Shown here: positions 38,457 through 46,752 of the stretch, piece by piece
How positions within the stretch are numbered: the first letter of the stretch is position 1
How the letters are laid out: each line of letters opens with the position of its first letter
Source of the DNA: Alistipes sp.
GTDB taxonomy: Bacteria; Bacteroidota; Bacteroidia; Bacteroidales; Rikenellaceae
Direction: 5' to 3'
DNA: 64,000 nt
Assembly: GCA_017416915.1 (NCBI GenBank)
Contig: JAFQAN010000029.1
Location: 1 to 64,000 of the forward strand
Notes under the pieces: generated by a model
The model's database searches: none
Seen by the model: only the letters and a program-made list of their open reading frames with translations
What the model was told of the DNA's origin: nothing
Position numbers and translations under genes: made by a program

Positions 38457-38583
38457 CTTGGCGTGATAAGGGGTCGATTGCGTCCCCTAACAAAAAATGC
38501 CGCCAATGGGACGTACGTTCAAGTACTACCCATCGACGGCATTTTTGCCGAGTGTAGCACTCGGCACCCTTCTGACACCAAGC
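38457..38583 (-). repeat. GTAC three-hairpin element E2 (inverted orientation)
   Basis: It starts directly after the beta-galactosidase stop codon. The outer stem is CTTGGCGT (38457-38464) with ACACCAAG. Inside are an AGGGG/CCCCT hairpin, the central hairpin AAAAATGCCG..ATGGG/CCCAT..CGGCATTTTT (38493-38546) with apex GTAC-GTTCAA-GTAC, and GCCGAGTG-TAG-CACTCGGC (38547-38565). T- and A-runs flank the central stem, suiting bidirectional termination. Confidence 0.88.
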
Positions 38584-38768
38584 TGCCTCGCGCGACTGGG
38601 AACACCTGAGAACGACTGGGAACACCTGAGAACGACTGAGTTTTTCTGCGGCTACTGACAACGCGCCCGGCTATTCTCAGTCTTTCTCAGCCATTCTTAG
38701 TCCCGCAGTCCCGCCGTCTCGTCGTTCCGCCGTCCCGCCGTCCCGCAATCAGGCGCGTTCCCACGAGG
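38584..38768 (-). repeat. Array module 2 (inverted)
   Basis: Reading the minus strand: 8-bp GGGACGGC/GAGACGGC units (about 38751-38700), then GCTGAGAAAGACTGAGAATA-like units, then CGTTCTCAGGTGTTCCCAGT units, and CGCGAGGCAG leading into element E2. The order of parts is the same as in the plus-strand modules. Confidence 0.8.
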
Positions 38769-38769
38769 G

Positions 38770-39855
38770 TTACTTCCTGCGCAGCTTGCTTACAAACTCC
38801 TCATACTCAGCCGTAAGCGACTGCATAAGGCTCTTTACCGACTCTATCTTCTCGGCACGCCAAGCATTCGCCCCCGCAAAGGCGTAGCCCTGCTCCAAGC
38901 GACCCTTGAAGGCGTTATACAGCGCCAACATTATGCAGTAGGGGCTATGCACCACGTCGCACGTGCGTATGCAGTTGAAGGCGCACTGCTTCGGCTTTTT
39001 AAGTCCCTCCTTCACGCTCTCCAAAAACGAGCTGCGCACAGCGCGCCCGGGCATACCCACAGGGCTTTGGATAATCTCGATATCCTGCTCCGTGGCGTTG
39101 ATGTACGCCTCCTTGAAGCGTATGTCGGCATCGCACTCCTCGGTAGTTACGAAGCGTGTTCCCATCTGCACGCCCTCGGCACCAAGCTCCATTATGCGAT
39201 AGATGTCCTCGCCCGTATAGATGCCGCCCGCAGCGATAACGGGTATGTGGCAGTCGTGCTCGTTGGCGAACTTCTCGACGGTATCGACAACCTGAGGTAC
39301 GGTATGCTCCAAGCTGAACTCCTCGGCAAAAATCTGGTCGTTCTTATAGCCGAGGTGTCCGCCTGCCTTAGGACCTTCGACGACGATGGCGTCGGGCGTA
39401 TAGCGGTACTCCGACCACCACTTCTCGCAAAGCAGCTTCGCAGCCCTCGCCGACGAGACGATAGGGGCGAGCTTCGTCTTTGCGCCCTCGGTCAAAAACG
39501 AGGGCAGGTTGAGCGGCAGACCTGCACCCGAGAAGATGATGTCGGCGCGCTCCTTAACCGCCGTGCGCACCATATCCGCAAAGTTGGTCATAGCAACCAT
39601 AACATTTACGCCGATGATGCCCTTAGTCCTCTCGCGCGCCTTGCGCAACTCCTCCTTCAAACCCACAATGGCCGACTCTGCAACGCTCAGCTTCGCATCC
39701 TTGTATATAAGTCCCAAGCCCGCCGACGATATCACGCCGACGCCACCCTCGTTAGCTACCGCTGAGGCGAGTCCCGAGAGCGATATGCCTACACCCATAC
39801 CGCCCTGCACGATGGGTAGCGAGGCGATAAGGTCTCCGATTTTCAGTGATTTCAT
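38770..39855 (-). CDS. Nitronate monooxygenase / 2-nitropropane dioxygenase-like enzyme
   Basis: 361 aa from ATG 39855 (MKSLKIGDL); the longer reading to 39990 runs through promoter-like and terminator sequence. FMN-dependent TIM barrel: IVQGGMGVGISLSGLASAVANEGGVGVISSAG at the N-terminus, GVNVMVA, AIVVEGPKAGGHLGY and AAGGIYTGEDI..MELGAEGVQMGTRF. This matches the NMO/FabK-like family. An extra Cys-rich segment near the C-terminus (AFNCIRTCDVVHSPYC) is seen in Bacteroidales homologues. The substrate could be a nitronate, or the enzyme may act as an enoyl reductase; FabK is a real alternative. Confidence 0.85.
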   Translation of the reverse strand: MKSLKIGDLIASLPIVQGGMGVGISLSGLASAVANEGGVGVISSAGLGLIYKDAKLSVAESAIVGLKEELRKARERTKGIIGVNVMVAMTNFADMVRTAVKERADIIFSGAGLPLNLPSFLTEGAKTKLAPIVSSARAAKLLCEKWWSEYRYTPDAIVVEGPKAGGHLGYKNDQIFAEEFSLEHTVPQVVDTVEKFANEHDCHIPVIAAGGIYTGEDIYRIMELGAEGVQMGTRFVTTEECDADIRFKEAYINATEQDIEIIQSPVGMPGRAVRSSFLESVKEGLKKPKQCAFNCIRTCDVVHSPYCIMLALYNAFKGRLEQGYAFAGANAWRAEKIESVKSLMQSLTAEYEEFVSKLRRK

Positions 39856-39891
39856 ATTGTTGTTGTAATGTTTAATGAATAAATATGTTCG

Positions 39892-39899
39892 CAAATATA
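39892..39899 (-). promoter_or_regulatory. -7 box of the nitronate monooxygenase gene
   Basis: Minus strand TATATTTG (39899-39892), 37 bp before ATG. No good -33 at standard spacing. Confidence 0.45.
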
Positions 39900-39904
39900 C
39901 AAAC

Positions 39905-39950
39905 ATTAAAACAAAATTATACCGCCAAAAATGAATTTTAGCGGTATAAT
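39905..39950 (-). terminator. queA terminator
   Basis: ATTATACCGC (39950-39941) pairs with GCGGTATAAT (39925-39916), perfect 10 bp, followed on the minus strand by TTTGTTTT. Confidence 0.88.
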
Positions 39951-39998
39951 TTACTATTTGATATTTTTGCAATATTCCGTTTTTGACCAATATTAATC

Positions 39999-41219
39999 CT
40001 ATCTCGATACTTTTAGTAGCGATGAGTCGCCATAGCTCAAAAATCTGAAATCGTTATTTAGCGCATAGTCATAAATCTTGTGCCAATCATCTCCCACATA
40101 GGCACCAACCAAAAGCAACAGCGTCGATTTGGGCTGGTGAAAATTCGTAATTATGTAGCTCACTACGCGGAAGCGGTAGCCAAGCGGCGTAATCATTATC
40201 TCGGTCGCCGCCTTCAACTGCGTAAGGCTGTTACTCGACATATACTCCGCAATGGCGCGTAACGCCTCCTCTCCCGAAAACTCTGCGGGGATGTCGTATA
40301 GCTCCCACTGACCTACGGCGCGCTCGGTATCGGGTGTGCCATAGTTGCGTATGCGCCAGCCGAGCGCCGTGAGCGACTCCAACGTACGCACCGAGGTAGT
40401 GCCTACGGCGGTGATATTGTCGATATTTTGCAGCAGATGCTCCACTGTGGCGAGCGTTACGGAGAAGTGTTCGGTGTGCATACTATGCTTCGCGGCATTC
40501 TCATCCTTGACGGGGAGGAATGTGCCTGCCCCCACGTGCAGCGTTACCTCATCGAAGCTGACGCCCCTCTCGCCAAGCGACGCAATAAGTTCGGGCGTGA
40601 AGTGCAGACCCGCCGTAGGTGCTGCCACCGACCCCTCGTAGCGGGCATAGACGGTCTGATAGCGCGTATTGTCCAACTCCTCGCTGTCGCGGTTGAGATA
40701 TGGCGGGATAGGTATGCGTCCGAGGCGCTCCAACAGCTCGCCAAAGGTGCAGTCTTCGCTCCAACGCAGACGCACGATATGCTCACGTGTACCACGCTCC
40801 ACAATCTCGGCACGTACGCTATGCGACGTGCCATCTGCCGTATAGTCGATGCCGACCTCCCCCTCCTTCCACTTTTTGAGGTTACCCACGATGCAGCTCC
40901 ACTCCGCCTCGCCCCTAATGGCGAAGGCGCGCTCATAGTCGGCGGGGTTGTGAGGCTCCAAGCAGAAGACCTCGACACGTGCGCCAGAGGCCTTGTGCAT
41001 AACCATACGCGCGCGCACTACGCGCGTGTTATTAAACACAAGTGTCGTGCCTCGGGCGAGGAAGTCGCCCAACGCGCAAAAGTGGCTCTGGGTGATAGCA
41101 CCGTTGTCATATACGAGTAGCTTCGAGTCGCTGCGCCTCGCCAAAGGGAACTTAGCGATACGCTCATCGGGCAGCGGGTAGTCGAAGTCATTTATTGAGA
41201 TATGTCGCTCTACGCTCAT
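39999..41219 (-). CDS. queA: S-adenosylmethionine:tRNA ribosyltransferase-isomerase
   Basis: 406 aa. QueA transfers and isomerises the ribosyl group of SAM to the preQ1 base of tRNA, giving epoxyqueuosine. The family motifs are visible: FDYPLPDERIAKFPL, LLVYDNG, RVVRARM, PTAGLHFTPEL, EVTLHVGAGTFLPV, HSMHTEHF and ITNFHQPKSTLLLLVGA. It is somewhat longer than E. coli QueA (356 aa), with extra residues in the middle. It reads in the same direction as the DPP7 gene upstream but has its own promoter. Confidence 0.95.
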   Translation of the reverse strand: MSVERHISINDFDYPLPDERIAKFPLARRSDSKLLVYDNGAITQSHFCALGDFLARGTTLVFNNTRVVRARMVMHKASGARVEVFCLEPHNPADYERAFAIRGEAEWSCIVGNLKKWKEGEVGIDYTADGTSHSVRAEIVERGTREHIVRLRWSEDCTFGELLERLGRIPIPPYLNRDSEELDNTRYQTVYARYEGSVAAPTAGLHFTPELIASLGERGVSFDEVTLHVGAGTFLPVKDENAAKHSMHTEHFSVTLATVEHLLQNIDNITAVGTTSVRTLESLTALGWRIRNYGTPDTERAVGQWELYDIPAEFSGEEALRAIAEYMSSNSLTQLKAATEIMITPLGYRFRVVSYIITNFHQPKSTLLLLVGAYVGDDWHKIYDYALNNDFRFLSYGDSSLLKVSR

Positions 41220-41242
41220 CCTAAATATAAGTTTTTTCGTCG

Positions 41243-41276
41243 CAAAGGTAGAAAAAAAGTGGGGTTATGCCACAAC
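41243..41276 (-). promoter_or_regulatory. queA promoter
   Basis: Minus strand GTTG (41276-41273), 22-bp spacer, TACCTTTG (41250-41243), 23 bp before ATG. The -33 overlaps the DPP7 terminator stem. Confidence 0.6.
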
Positions 41277-41284
41277 ATAACCCC
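41252..41284 (-). terminator. DPP7 terminator
   Basis: Minus strand GGGGTTATG (41284-41276) pairs with CATAACCCC (41269-41261), followed by ACTTTTTTT. Confidence 0.9.
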
Positions 41285-41310
41285 AATATTTTTGCTGTGA
41301 GGACGCTTTA

Positions 41311-43392
41311 CTACTTAATCGTAAGCTCGTCGAGGAGCCAGCCAGCACCTGCAAACTTGTCGATGATGAAGAGTACGTAGCGGGCATCAACAACGATGGT
41401 GCGCTGCAACTCTGGCTCGAAAGCTACGTCGCCCGACATCGCCTCCCAGTTGCCGTCGAATGCCAAGCCGATAAGCTCACCCTTGGCGTTGAGTACGGGC
41501 GAACCCGAGTTACCGCCCGTAATATCGCAGTTGGCGAGGAATGCCACGGGAAGCTCTCCGTTACGGTCGGCATAGCGACCATAATCCCTCTTGGCGTGTA
41601 GCTCCTTCAAGCGCTCTGGCACGGTAAACTCCACAGGATTAGACTTATCCTCCTTGGCAATGACACCATCGAGGGTGGTGTAGTGCTTGTAAATGACGCC
41701 GTCGGCAGGGCTATATGGCAGCACGTTACCGTAGGTAAGACGTAGCGTAAAGTTTGCATCCGACGCCCACGCCTTGTCGGGCTGCATCATCATCAAGCCC
41801 TTGATATAGAGGCGATGACCCTCCGCAAAGCGCTGGTTGGCAGCCATTATCTCGGGGCGTAACTCACTATAAAGCGTTGCCACCGACGTTGCCAGCTCGT
41901 AGAGCGGGTCGGAAACGATTAGCTCCTCGGAATTCTCCGCCTCGTTGAGCTTGTTGATGCACTCTGCCGAAGTGAAGATGCTATTGTCGTACAACCAATC
42001 GACATAGGCGTCGCTATTGCCACCAAACTCGGCGTCAATCTTCTGGTATATCGTGGGCAGCACGGTGTTATTCTCGCGGTAGATGGTAAACATACGCTTA
42101 GCAACATCTCTATCAACGTCGGCGTTGAAGTCCTTGTAGAACTGCTCCGTCTCGTTTCTGTCCTGTATATACATCACCTGAATAAGCTCTACCGACTGCA
42201 AGAATGCCTCCGAGAGGTACTGCATCGTAGCCTTCTTATCGGCACACGACGTTACCGACTCCTCGATTATCGAGAGTGCATCGATGTAGCGCTCCTCGGG
42301 CAGGGTGTTGGCATTTGCCCACGCCTGGAACTCTGCCTCCTGCTTAGCCTTCTTATCGCGAACTTTCAGCTTCTCGATGCCGCGCGACATACCGATAGAG
42401 TTCTTCCAGTAGTTCGACGAACGCGCATACTTCGAGTCGTACTGTATGCGGATAGCCTGATTAGAGTTCATCCACTTGCGGAGTATCTTCTGACGCTCAC
42501 CACGGATGTAGATGCGCTGCGGGTTGTCCACCTCCAACATATAGTCTATCTCGTGCGATGTCATATAGCGCTCGGTAGAGCCTGGGAAGCCCATAATCAT
42601 TGCGAAGTCGCCCTCCTCGATGCCTTTGAGCGATATGTTGAGCCACTTCTCTGCCTTGTAGGGTACGTTATCCTCAGAGTATGCTGCGGGGCGGTTATCC
42701 TTGTTGGCATATACACGGAAGATTGAGAAGTCGCCCGTGTGGCGAGGCCACATCCAGTTGTCGGTATCGCCACCAAACTTACCGATAGACGAGGGAGGAG
42801 TACCCACTAAGCGGATGTCGGTATATACCTCATGCACAAACGCAAAGAACTGATTGCCACCAAAGAACGAGGGAATGATAATCTCCATACCCGGGTACTC
42901 CGCCTCCAAACGCTCGATGGTAGCCGCTTTATTCTTATTGACAATGCTCTCATACTCCTGCTGAGAGGCAGTCGAGGGTATTGAACCAACGATATCTGGC
43001 GTAACGTCGAAGATGTGGCGTACGAAGCGCACTTCGAGGCCCTCGGCAGGCAGCTCCTCAGAGCGGTTAGCGGCCCAAAAGCCGTCGGCAAGGTAGTCGT
43101 GTTCTACCGACGATAGCTTCTGAATAGCGTCGTAGCCGCAGTGGTGGTTGGTGAAGAGCAGACCATCGGGCGACACAATCTCACCCGTACAGCCACCGCC
43201 GAAGATGACAATAGCATCCTTCAACGACGACTTATCGGCCGAATATATATCCTCGGCAGAGAGCTTACAGCCGTGTGCCTTCATATCCTTGCTGTTCATT
43301 TTCTTGATGTAGGGCAACAGCCACATACCCTCGTCGGCAACTGCCGTAAAGGTGATGCCCACGGCAGCCAACAGTGCAAAAAGTCTTTTCAT
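41311..43392 (-). CDS. dpp7: S46-family dipeptidyl-peptidase, DPP7 type
   Basis: 693 aa with a signal peptide (MKRLFALLAAVGITFTAVAD). Chymotrypsin-like S46 exopeptidase that removes dipeptides in the periplasm. The catalytic His is in TNHHCGYDA (about 82-85), Asp in the WPRHTGDFSIFRVYA region, and Ser629 in GGNSGSPVL. The specificity position in GLAFDGNW is Gly647; Gly here marks DPP7 (hydrophobic P1), whereas DPP11 has Arg (acidic P1). It supports peptide-fermenting nutrition together with aspartase and glutamate dehydrogenase. Confidence 0.93.
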   Translation of the reverse strand: MKRLFALLAAVGITFTAVADEGMWLLPYIKKMNSKDMKAHGCKLSAEDIYSADKSSLKDAIVIFGGGCTGEIVSPDGLLFTNHHCGYDAIQKLSSVEHDYLADGFWAANRSEELPAEGLEVRFVRHIFDVTPDIVGSIPSTASQQEYESIVNKNKAATIERLEAEYPGMEIIIPSFFGGNQFFAFVHEVYTDIRLVGTPPSSIGKFGGDTDNWMWPRHTGDFSIFRVYANKDNRPAAYSEDNVPYKAEKWLNISLKGIEEGDFAMIMGFPGSTERYMTSHEIDYMLEVDNPQRIYIRGERQKILRKWMNSNQAIRIQYDSKYARSSNYWKNSIGMSRGIEKLKVRDKKAKQEAEFQAWANANTLPEERYIDALSIIEESVTSCADKKATMQYLSEAFLQSVELIQVMYIQDRNETEQFYKDFNADVDRDVAKRMFTIYRENNTVLPTIYQKIDAEFGGNSDAYVDWLYDNSIFTSAECINKLNEAENSEELIVSDPLYELATSVATLYSELRPEIMAANQRFAEGHRLYIKGLMMMQPDKAWASDANFTLRLTYGNVLPYSPADGVIYKHYTTLDGVIAKEDKSNPVEFTVPERLKELHAKRDYGRYADRNGELPVAFLANCDITGGNSGSPVLNAKGELIGLAFDGNWEAMSGDVAFEPELQRTIVVDARYVLFIIDKFAGAGWLLDELTIK

Positions 43393-43430
43393 CTTGTTGG
43401 TTATAGTTTAGTTAATCATATTTCTTATAG

Positions 43431-43438
43431 CAAAGGTA
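43431..43438 (-). promoter_or_regulatory. -7 box of dpp7
   Basis: Minus strand TACCTTTG (43438-43431), 38 bp before ATG. -33 not evident. Confidence 0.5.
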
Positions 43439-43480
43439 CGACAAAAATATTAAAAAAATTGTATCGCCCACAAAAAAATA

Positions 43481-43548
43481 TGACAAACAGATGACATTGT
43501 GGCACTTGACACGGTCAGCACTCTGTCTAAATGTCGCTACGTATGACA
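43481..43548 (+). promoter_or_regulatory. Cluster of TGACA boxes upstream of clpB
   Basis: TGACA occurs at 43481, 43492, 43507 and 43544; the third forms a short palindrome TGACA-CG-GTCA (43507-43517). A related palindrome lies upstream of groES. It is a possible chaperone-gene operator, by comparison of only two sites. Confidence 0.35.
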
Positions 43549-43638
43549 TAACAGCAGATAGTTGTGTTGTGGCAGAAGATTTGCGCGTCGAGCGAATAGA
43601 CCAAATAAACGATAAACAATAACTAAAAAAATAAGAGT

Positions 43639-46230
43639 ATGAACATTAATTCATTAACTATCAAGGCGCAGGAGCTGTTGCAGGGCGCAATGGCTCTGGC
43701 GCGTGAGCGTAAGCAGCAGTCTGTCGAGGCGGTGCATATCCTCGCCGCCGCAACCACGGAGGATGACTCGTTGGTGAGCTTCCTTATCGGTCGTAGTGGG
43801 GGCAACCTCGCCGCGATACGTAGGGAGTGCGCCGAGCAGATAGCACGTCTGCCACGTGTGGAGACCTCGGAGGATAATAGCTACTTCTCGCGTGAGGCGT
43901 CGCTTATCATTCAGCGCGCCGTAGATTTCACGCGAGACTTTTCGGACCGCTATGCCTCGGTGGAGCATATAGCGTTGGCTATTGCCGCCGAACGCTCCTC
44001 GGCCCGCGACATACTGCATCGTAACGGCGTGAGCGAAAAGGAGTTGAAGGAGGCGATAAAGGAGTTTCGCAAGGGCGAGACAATATCGTCGCCCACCGAG
44101 AGTATGGAGTTCGACGCACTGGGCAAGTACGCCATAAACCTCAACGAGGGGGCGCGTACATGCAAGCAAGAACCCGTCATTGGACGCGACGCGGAGATAC
44201 GCCGTGTGCTGCAAATTCTCTCGCGCCGCACTAAGAATAACCCCATCCTCGTCGGCGAGGCGGGCGTGGGTAAGACAGCTATTGCCGAGGGCATTGCCCA
44301 CCGCATCGTCGATGGCGATGTCCCCGAAAACCTCAAAAACAAGACCCTCTACTCGCTCGATATGGGAGCGCTGATTGCAGGAGCTAAGTACAAGGGCGAG
44401 TTCGAAGAGCGATTGAAGGCTGTGGTTAAGGAGGTTACGGCTGCCGAGGGCGAGGTGCTGCTCTTCATCGACGAGATACACACGCTCGTCGGTGCGGGCA
44501 AGAGCGACGGTGCGATGGATGCCGCAAACATCCTAAAACCAGCCCTTGCACGTGGTGAGCTGCGCACCATCGGTGCCACAACGCTCGACGAGTACCAAAA
44601 ATACTTCGAGAAGGACAAGGCGTTAGAGCGTCGTTTCCAGAAGGTTATGGTCGATGAGCCGACGATGGAAGATGCCGTTTCGATTATGCGAGGCTTGAAG
44701 GAGCGCTACGAAAACCACCACCGCGTGCGCATCAAGGATGAGGCTATCGTGGCATCTGTCGAGCTGTCGCACCGCTACATCACCGACCGCTTTCTGCCCG
44801 ATAAGGCTATCGACCTTGTCGATGAGGCGGCATCGCGACTGCGCTTGGAGATGAACTCCGTACCCGAGCAGATTGACCAGCTCGACCGCCGCATACGTCA
44901 GCTCGAAATAGAGCGCGAGGCGATACGTCGCGAGAATGACAAGGAGCGCATCGCTAAGCTCGACGCCGAGATTGCCGAGCAGAAGGCATCCTACACCGCG
45001 CTACGTGCCAAGTGGCAGGCAGAGCGCGACCGTCTGCACGAGTTACAGAAGGCAAAGGAGCAGATTGAGCGCGCCAAGATTGAGGCACAACAGGCGGAGC
45101 GCAGCGGCGACTACGGGCGCGTGGCAGAGCTACGCTATGGCACTATCGTCGAGTTGGAGAAGAGGGTGGCAGCACTCGAAGAGGAGTTGCGCCTAAGTGC
45201 CTCTACGGCAATGATAAAGGAGGAGGTGTCGGCAGACGACATCGCCGAGGTGGTGTCGCGCTGGACGGGCATCCCCGTAAGCCGTATGCTCGCCTCGGAG
45301 CGCGAGAAGCTACTCAATATGGAGAGCGAGCTACACCGCAGGGTGGTGGGACAGGATGTCGCTATCGAGGCGGTGTCGGATGCCGTGCGACGCTCGCGCG
45401 CAGGTCTGAGCGACGGTCGCCGACCGATAGGCTCGTTCATCTTCCTCGGCACTACGGGTACGGGTAAGACCGAGCTGGCAAAGACGCTCGCCGAGTTCCT
45501 CTTCAACGATGACCAGATGCTCACACGCATAGATATGTCGGAGTATCAGGAGCGCCACAGCGTCTCGCGCCTTGTGGGAGCGCCTCCTGGATATGTGGGC
45601 TACGACGAGGGCGGACAACTCACCGAGGCGGTACGCCGCAAGCCATACTCGGTGGTGCTGCTCGACGAGATTGAGAAGGCACATCCCGACGTCTTCAACA
45701 TCTTGTTGCAGGTACTCGATGACGGACGCCTTACCGATAACAAGGGACGCACCGTCGATTTCCGCAACACCATAATCATTATGACCTCAAATATGGGGTC
45801 TCACATCATCTCGGAGCGCTTTGCTGCGGCGGGCGATGAACCCTCCGAGGAGGTCGTTGAGCGCACCAAGGAGGAGGTCTTGGAGCTTATGAAGCAGCAC
45901 CTCAAACCCGAGTTTTTGAACCGTATCGACGAGATTGTTATGTTTGAGCCATTGGGACGCAAGGCGGTTGAGCAGATAGTGGATATGCAGCTACGCTCTG
46001 TCGCTAACCTCCTACACGACAACGGCATAGAACTAATATATACTGCCGCGGCACGTCGCCATATCGCCCAAGCAGGCTTCGACCCGCTCTATGGCGCTCG
46101 ACCCATCAAGCGATGCATACAGCGCGAGGTTGTAAACGAGCTGTCGAAGCGCATCCTTGCGGGCGACATCGACCGCACAAAGCCGATAAGATTGGATGCC
46201 GATGGCGACAGGCTTACCTTCTCGGCATAG
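43639..46230 (+). CDS. clpB: Disaggregase ClpB
   Basis: 863 aa, standard ClpB length. N domain (1-145), AAA-1 with Walker A GEAGVGKT (about 206) and [13 protein letters not shown], and a middle coiled-coil domain (about 400-525, rich in Glu/Arg/Lys). AAA-2 has Walker A GTTGTGKT (about 603, slightly unusual for the family's GPTGVGKT) and [14 protein letters not shown], followed by the C-terminal domain. It rescues aggregated proteins with DnaK. There is no ClpP-docking loop. No standard -7 box is obvious upstream; a TGACA cluster is present instead. Confidence 0.96.
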   Translation: MNINSLTIKAQELLQGAMALARERKQQSVEAVHILAAATTEDDSLVSFLIGRSGGNLAAIRRECAEQIARLPRVETSEDNSYFSREASLIIQRAVDFTRDFSDRYASVEHIALAIAAERSSARDILHRNGVSEKELKEAIKEFRKGETISSPTESMEFDALGKYAINLNEGARTCKQEPVIGRDAEIRRVLQILSRRTKNNPILVGEAGVGKTAIAEGIAHRIVDGDVPENLKNKTLYSLDMGALIAGAKYKGEFEERLKAVVKEVTAAEGEVLLFIDEIHTLVGAGKSDGAMDAANILKPALARGELRTIGATTLDEYQKYFEKDKALERRFQKVMVDEPTMEDAVSIMRGLKERYENHHRVRIKDEAIVASVELSHRYITDRFLPDKAIDLVDEAASRLRLEMNSVPEQIDQLDRRIRQLEIEREAIRRENDKERIAKLDAEIAEQKASYTALRAKWQAERDRLHELQKAKEQIERAKIEAQQAERSGDYGRVAELRYGTIVELEKRVAALEEELRLSASTAMIKEEVSADDIAEVVSRWTGIPVSRMLASEREKLLNMESELHRRVVGQDVAIEAVSDAVRRSRAGLSDGRRPIGSFIFLGTTGTGKTELAKTLAEFLFNDDQMLTRIDMSEYQERHSVSRLVGAPPGYVGYDEGGQLTEAVRRKPYSVVLLDEIEKAHPDVFNILLQVLDDGRLTDNKGRTVDFRNTIIIMTSNMGSHIISERFAAAGDEPSEEVVERTKEEVLELMKQHLKPEFLNRIDEIVMFEPLGRKAVEQIVDMQLRSVANLLHDNGIELIYTAAARRHIAQAGFDPLYGARPIKRCIQREVVNELSKRILAGDIDRTKPIRLDADGDRLTFSA

Positions 46231-46242
46231 GCGCGCGGGATA

Positions 46243-46520
46243 GTGGCGCAGCTGAGAGTGGCTGAGAAAGACTGGGAAAGACTGAGAAAGACTGAGAAAG
46301 ACTGAGAAAGACTGAGAAAGACTGAGAACGGCTGGGAACGGCTGAGAACGGCTGTGTTTTTCAGGGGACTTCGGGACTGCGAAACTGCGGGACTGCGGGA
46401 CTTCGAGACTGCGGGACTGCGGGACTTCGAGATAATGCGGGTTATGCCCGCATTATTTTTTGCAGTCTTGTCGTCTCGTTGTCTCGTCGGCGCGCCTCCC
46501 AGTCAATCGCGCGCTCCATC
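46243..46520. repeat. Array module 3 with inverted right arm
   Basis: About ten 10-bp units of GACTGAGAAA type (46255-46351) are followed by about nine 8-bp GGGACTGC/GAGACTGC units (46363-46431), a terminator hairpin, and then an inverted short copy of the module start (46465-46517, containing GGCGCGCC and CAATCGCGCGC). It lies between clpB and a co-oriented gene and has no GTAC element. Confidence 0.85.
46432..46462 (+). terminator. clpB terminator
   Basis: ATAATGCGGG (46432-46441) pairs perfectly with CCCGCATTAT (46447-46456), followed by TTTTT. It sits inside the repeat module. Confidence 0.9.
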
Positions 46521-46682
46521 CACTCCAAAAGACCAAAAAACCACTTTTCCGCACCCCTCTTACTCTAACCAAAATTACTTTTTTCACCCCTCCTTATAAC
46601 TACTTACCGCTTAAAAGCAGAATAAATGTTGCATAAATGCAAGAAACTCGCCATATTATGTAGGAGTTATGCAAAACTTTAC

Positions 46683-46690
46683 TATCTTTG
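46683..46690 (+). promoter_or_regulatory. -7 box of the surface lipoprotein gene
   Basis: TATCTTTG, 62 bp before ATG 46753; it excludes the upstream in-frame start at 46669. -33 is weak. Confidence 0.55.
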
Positions 46691-46752
46691 CAACTGTGAG
46701 TACTGCGCAATATAGACGCGACAACTACACTAAAAACCAAATAATTATTTTT

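Noticed and set aside
39856-39990. 45-residue N-terminal extension of the nitronate monooxygenase gene
   Set aside because: The extension covers the queA terminator and a -7 box, and the family's N-terminus starts at MKSLKIGDL.
43513-43525. CIRCE half-site (AGCACTC) upstream of clpB
   Set aside because: Only one half is present; the second inverted half (GAGTGCT) is missing at the required spacing and no CIRCE is found upstream of groES.
43654-44481. 275-codon minus-strand frame opposite clpB
   Set aside because: Antisense shadow of the clpB N-terminal region, caused by GC-rich codon third positions.
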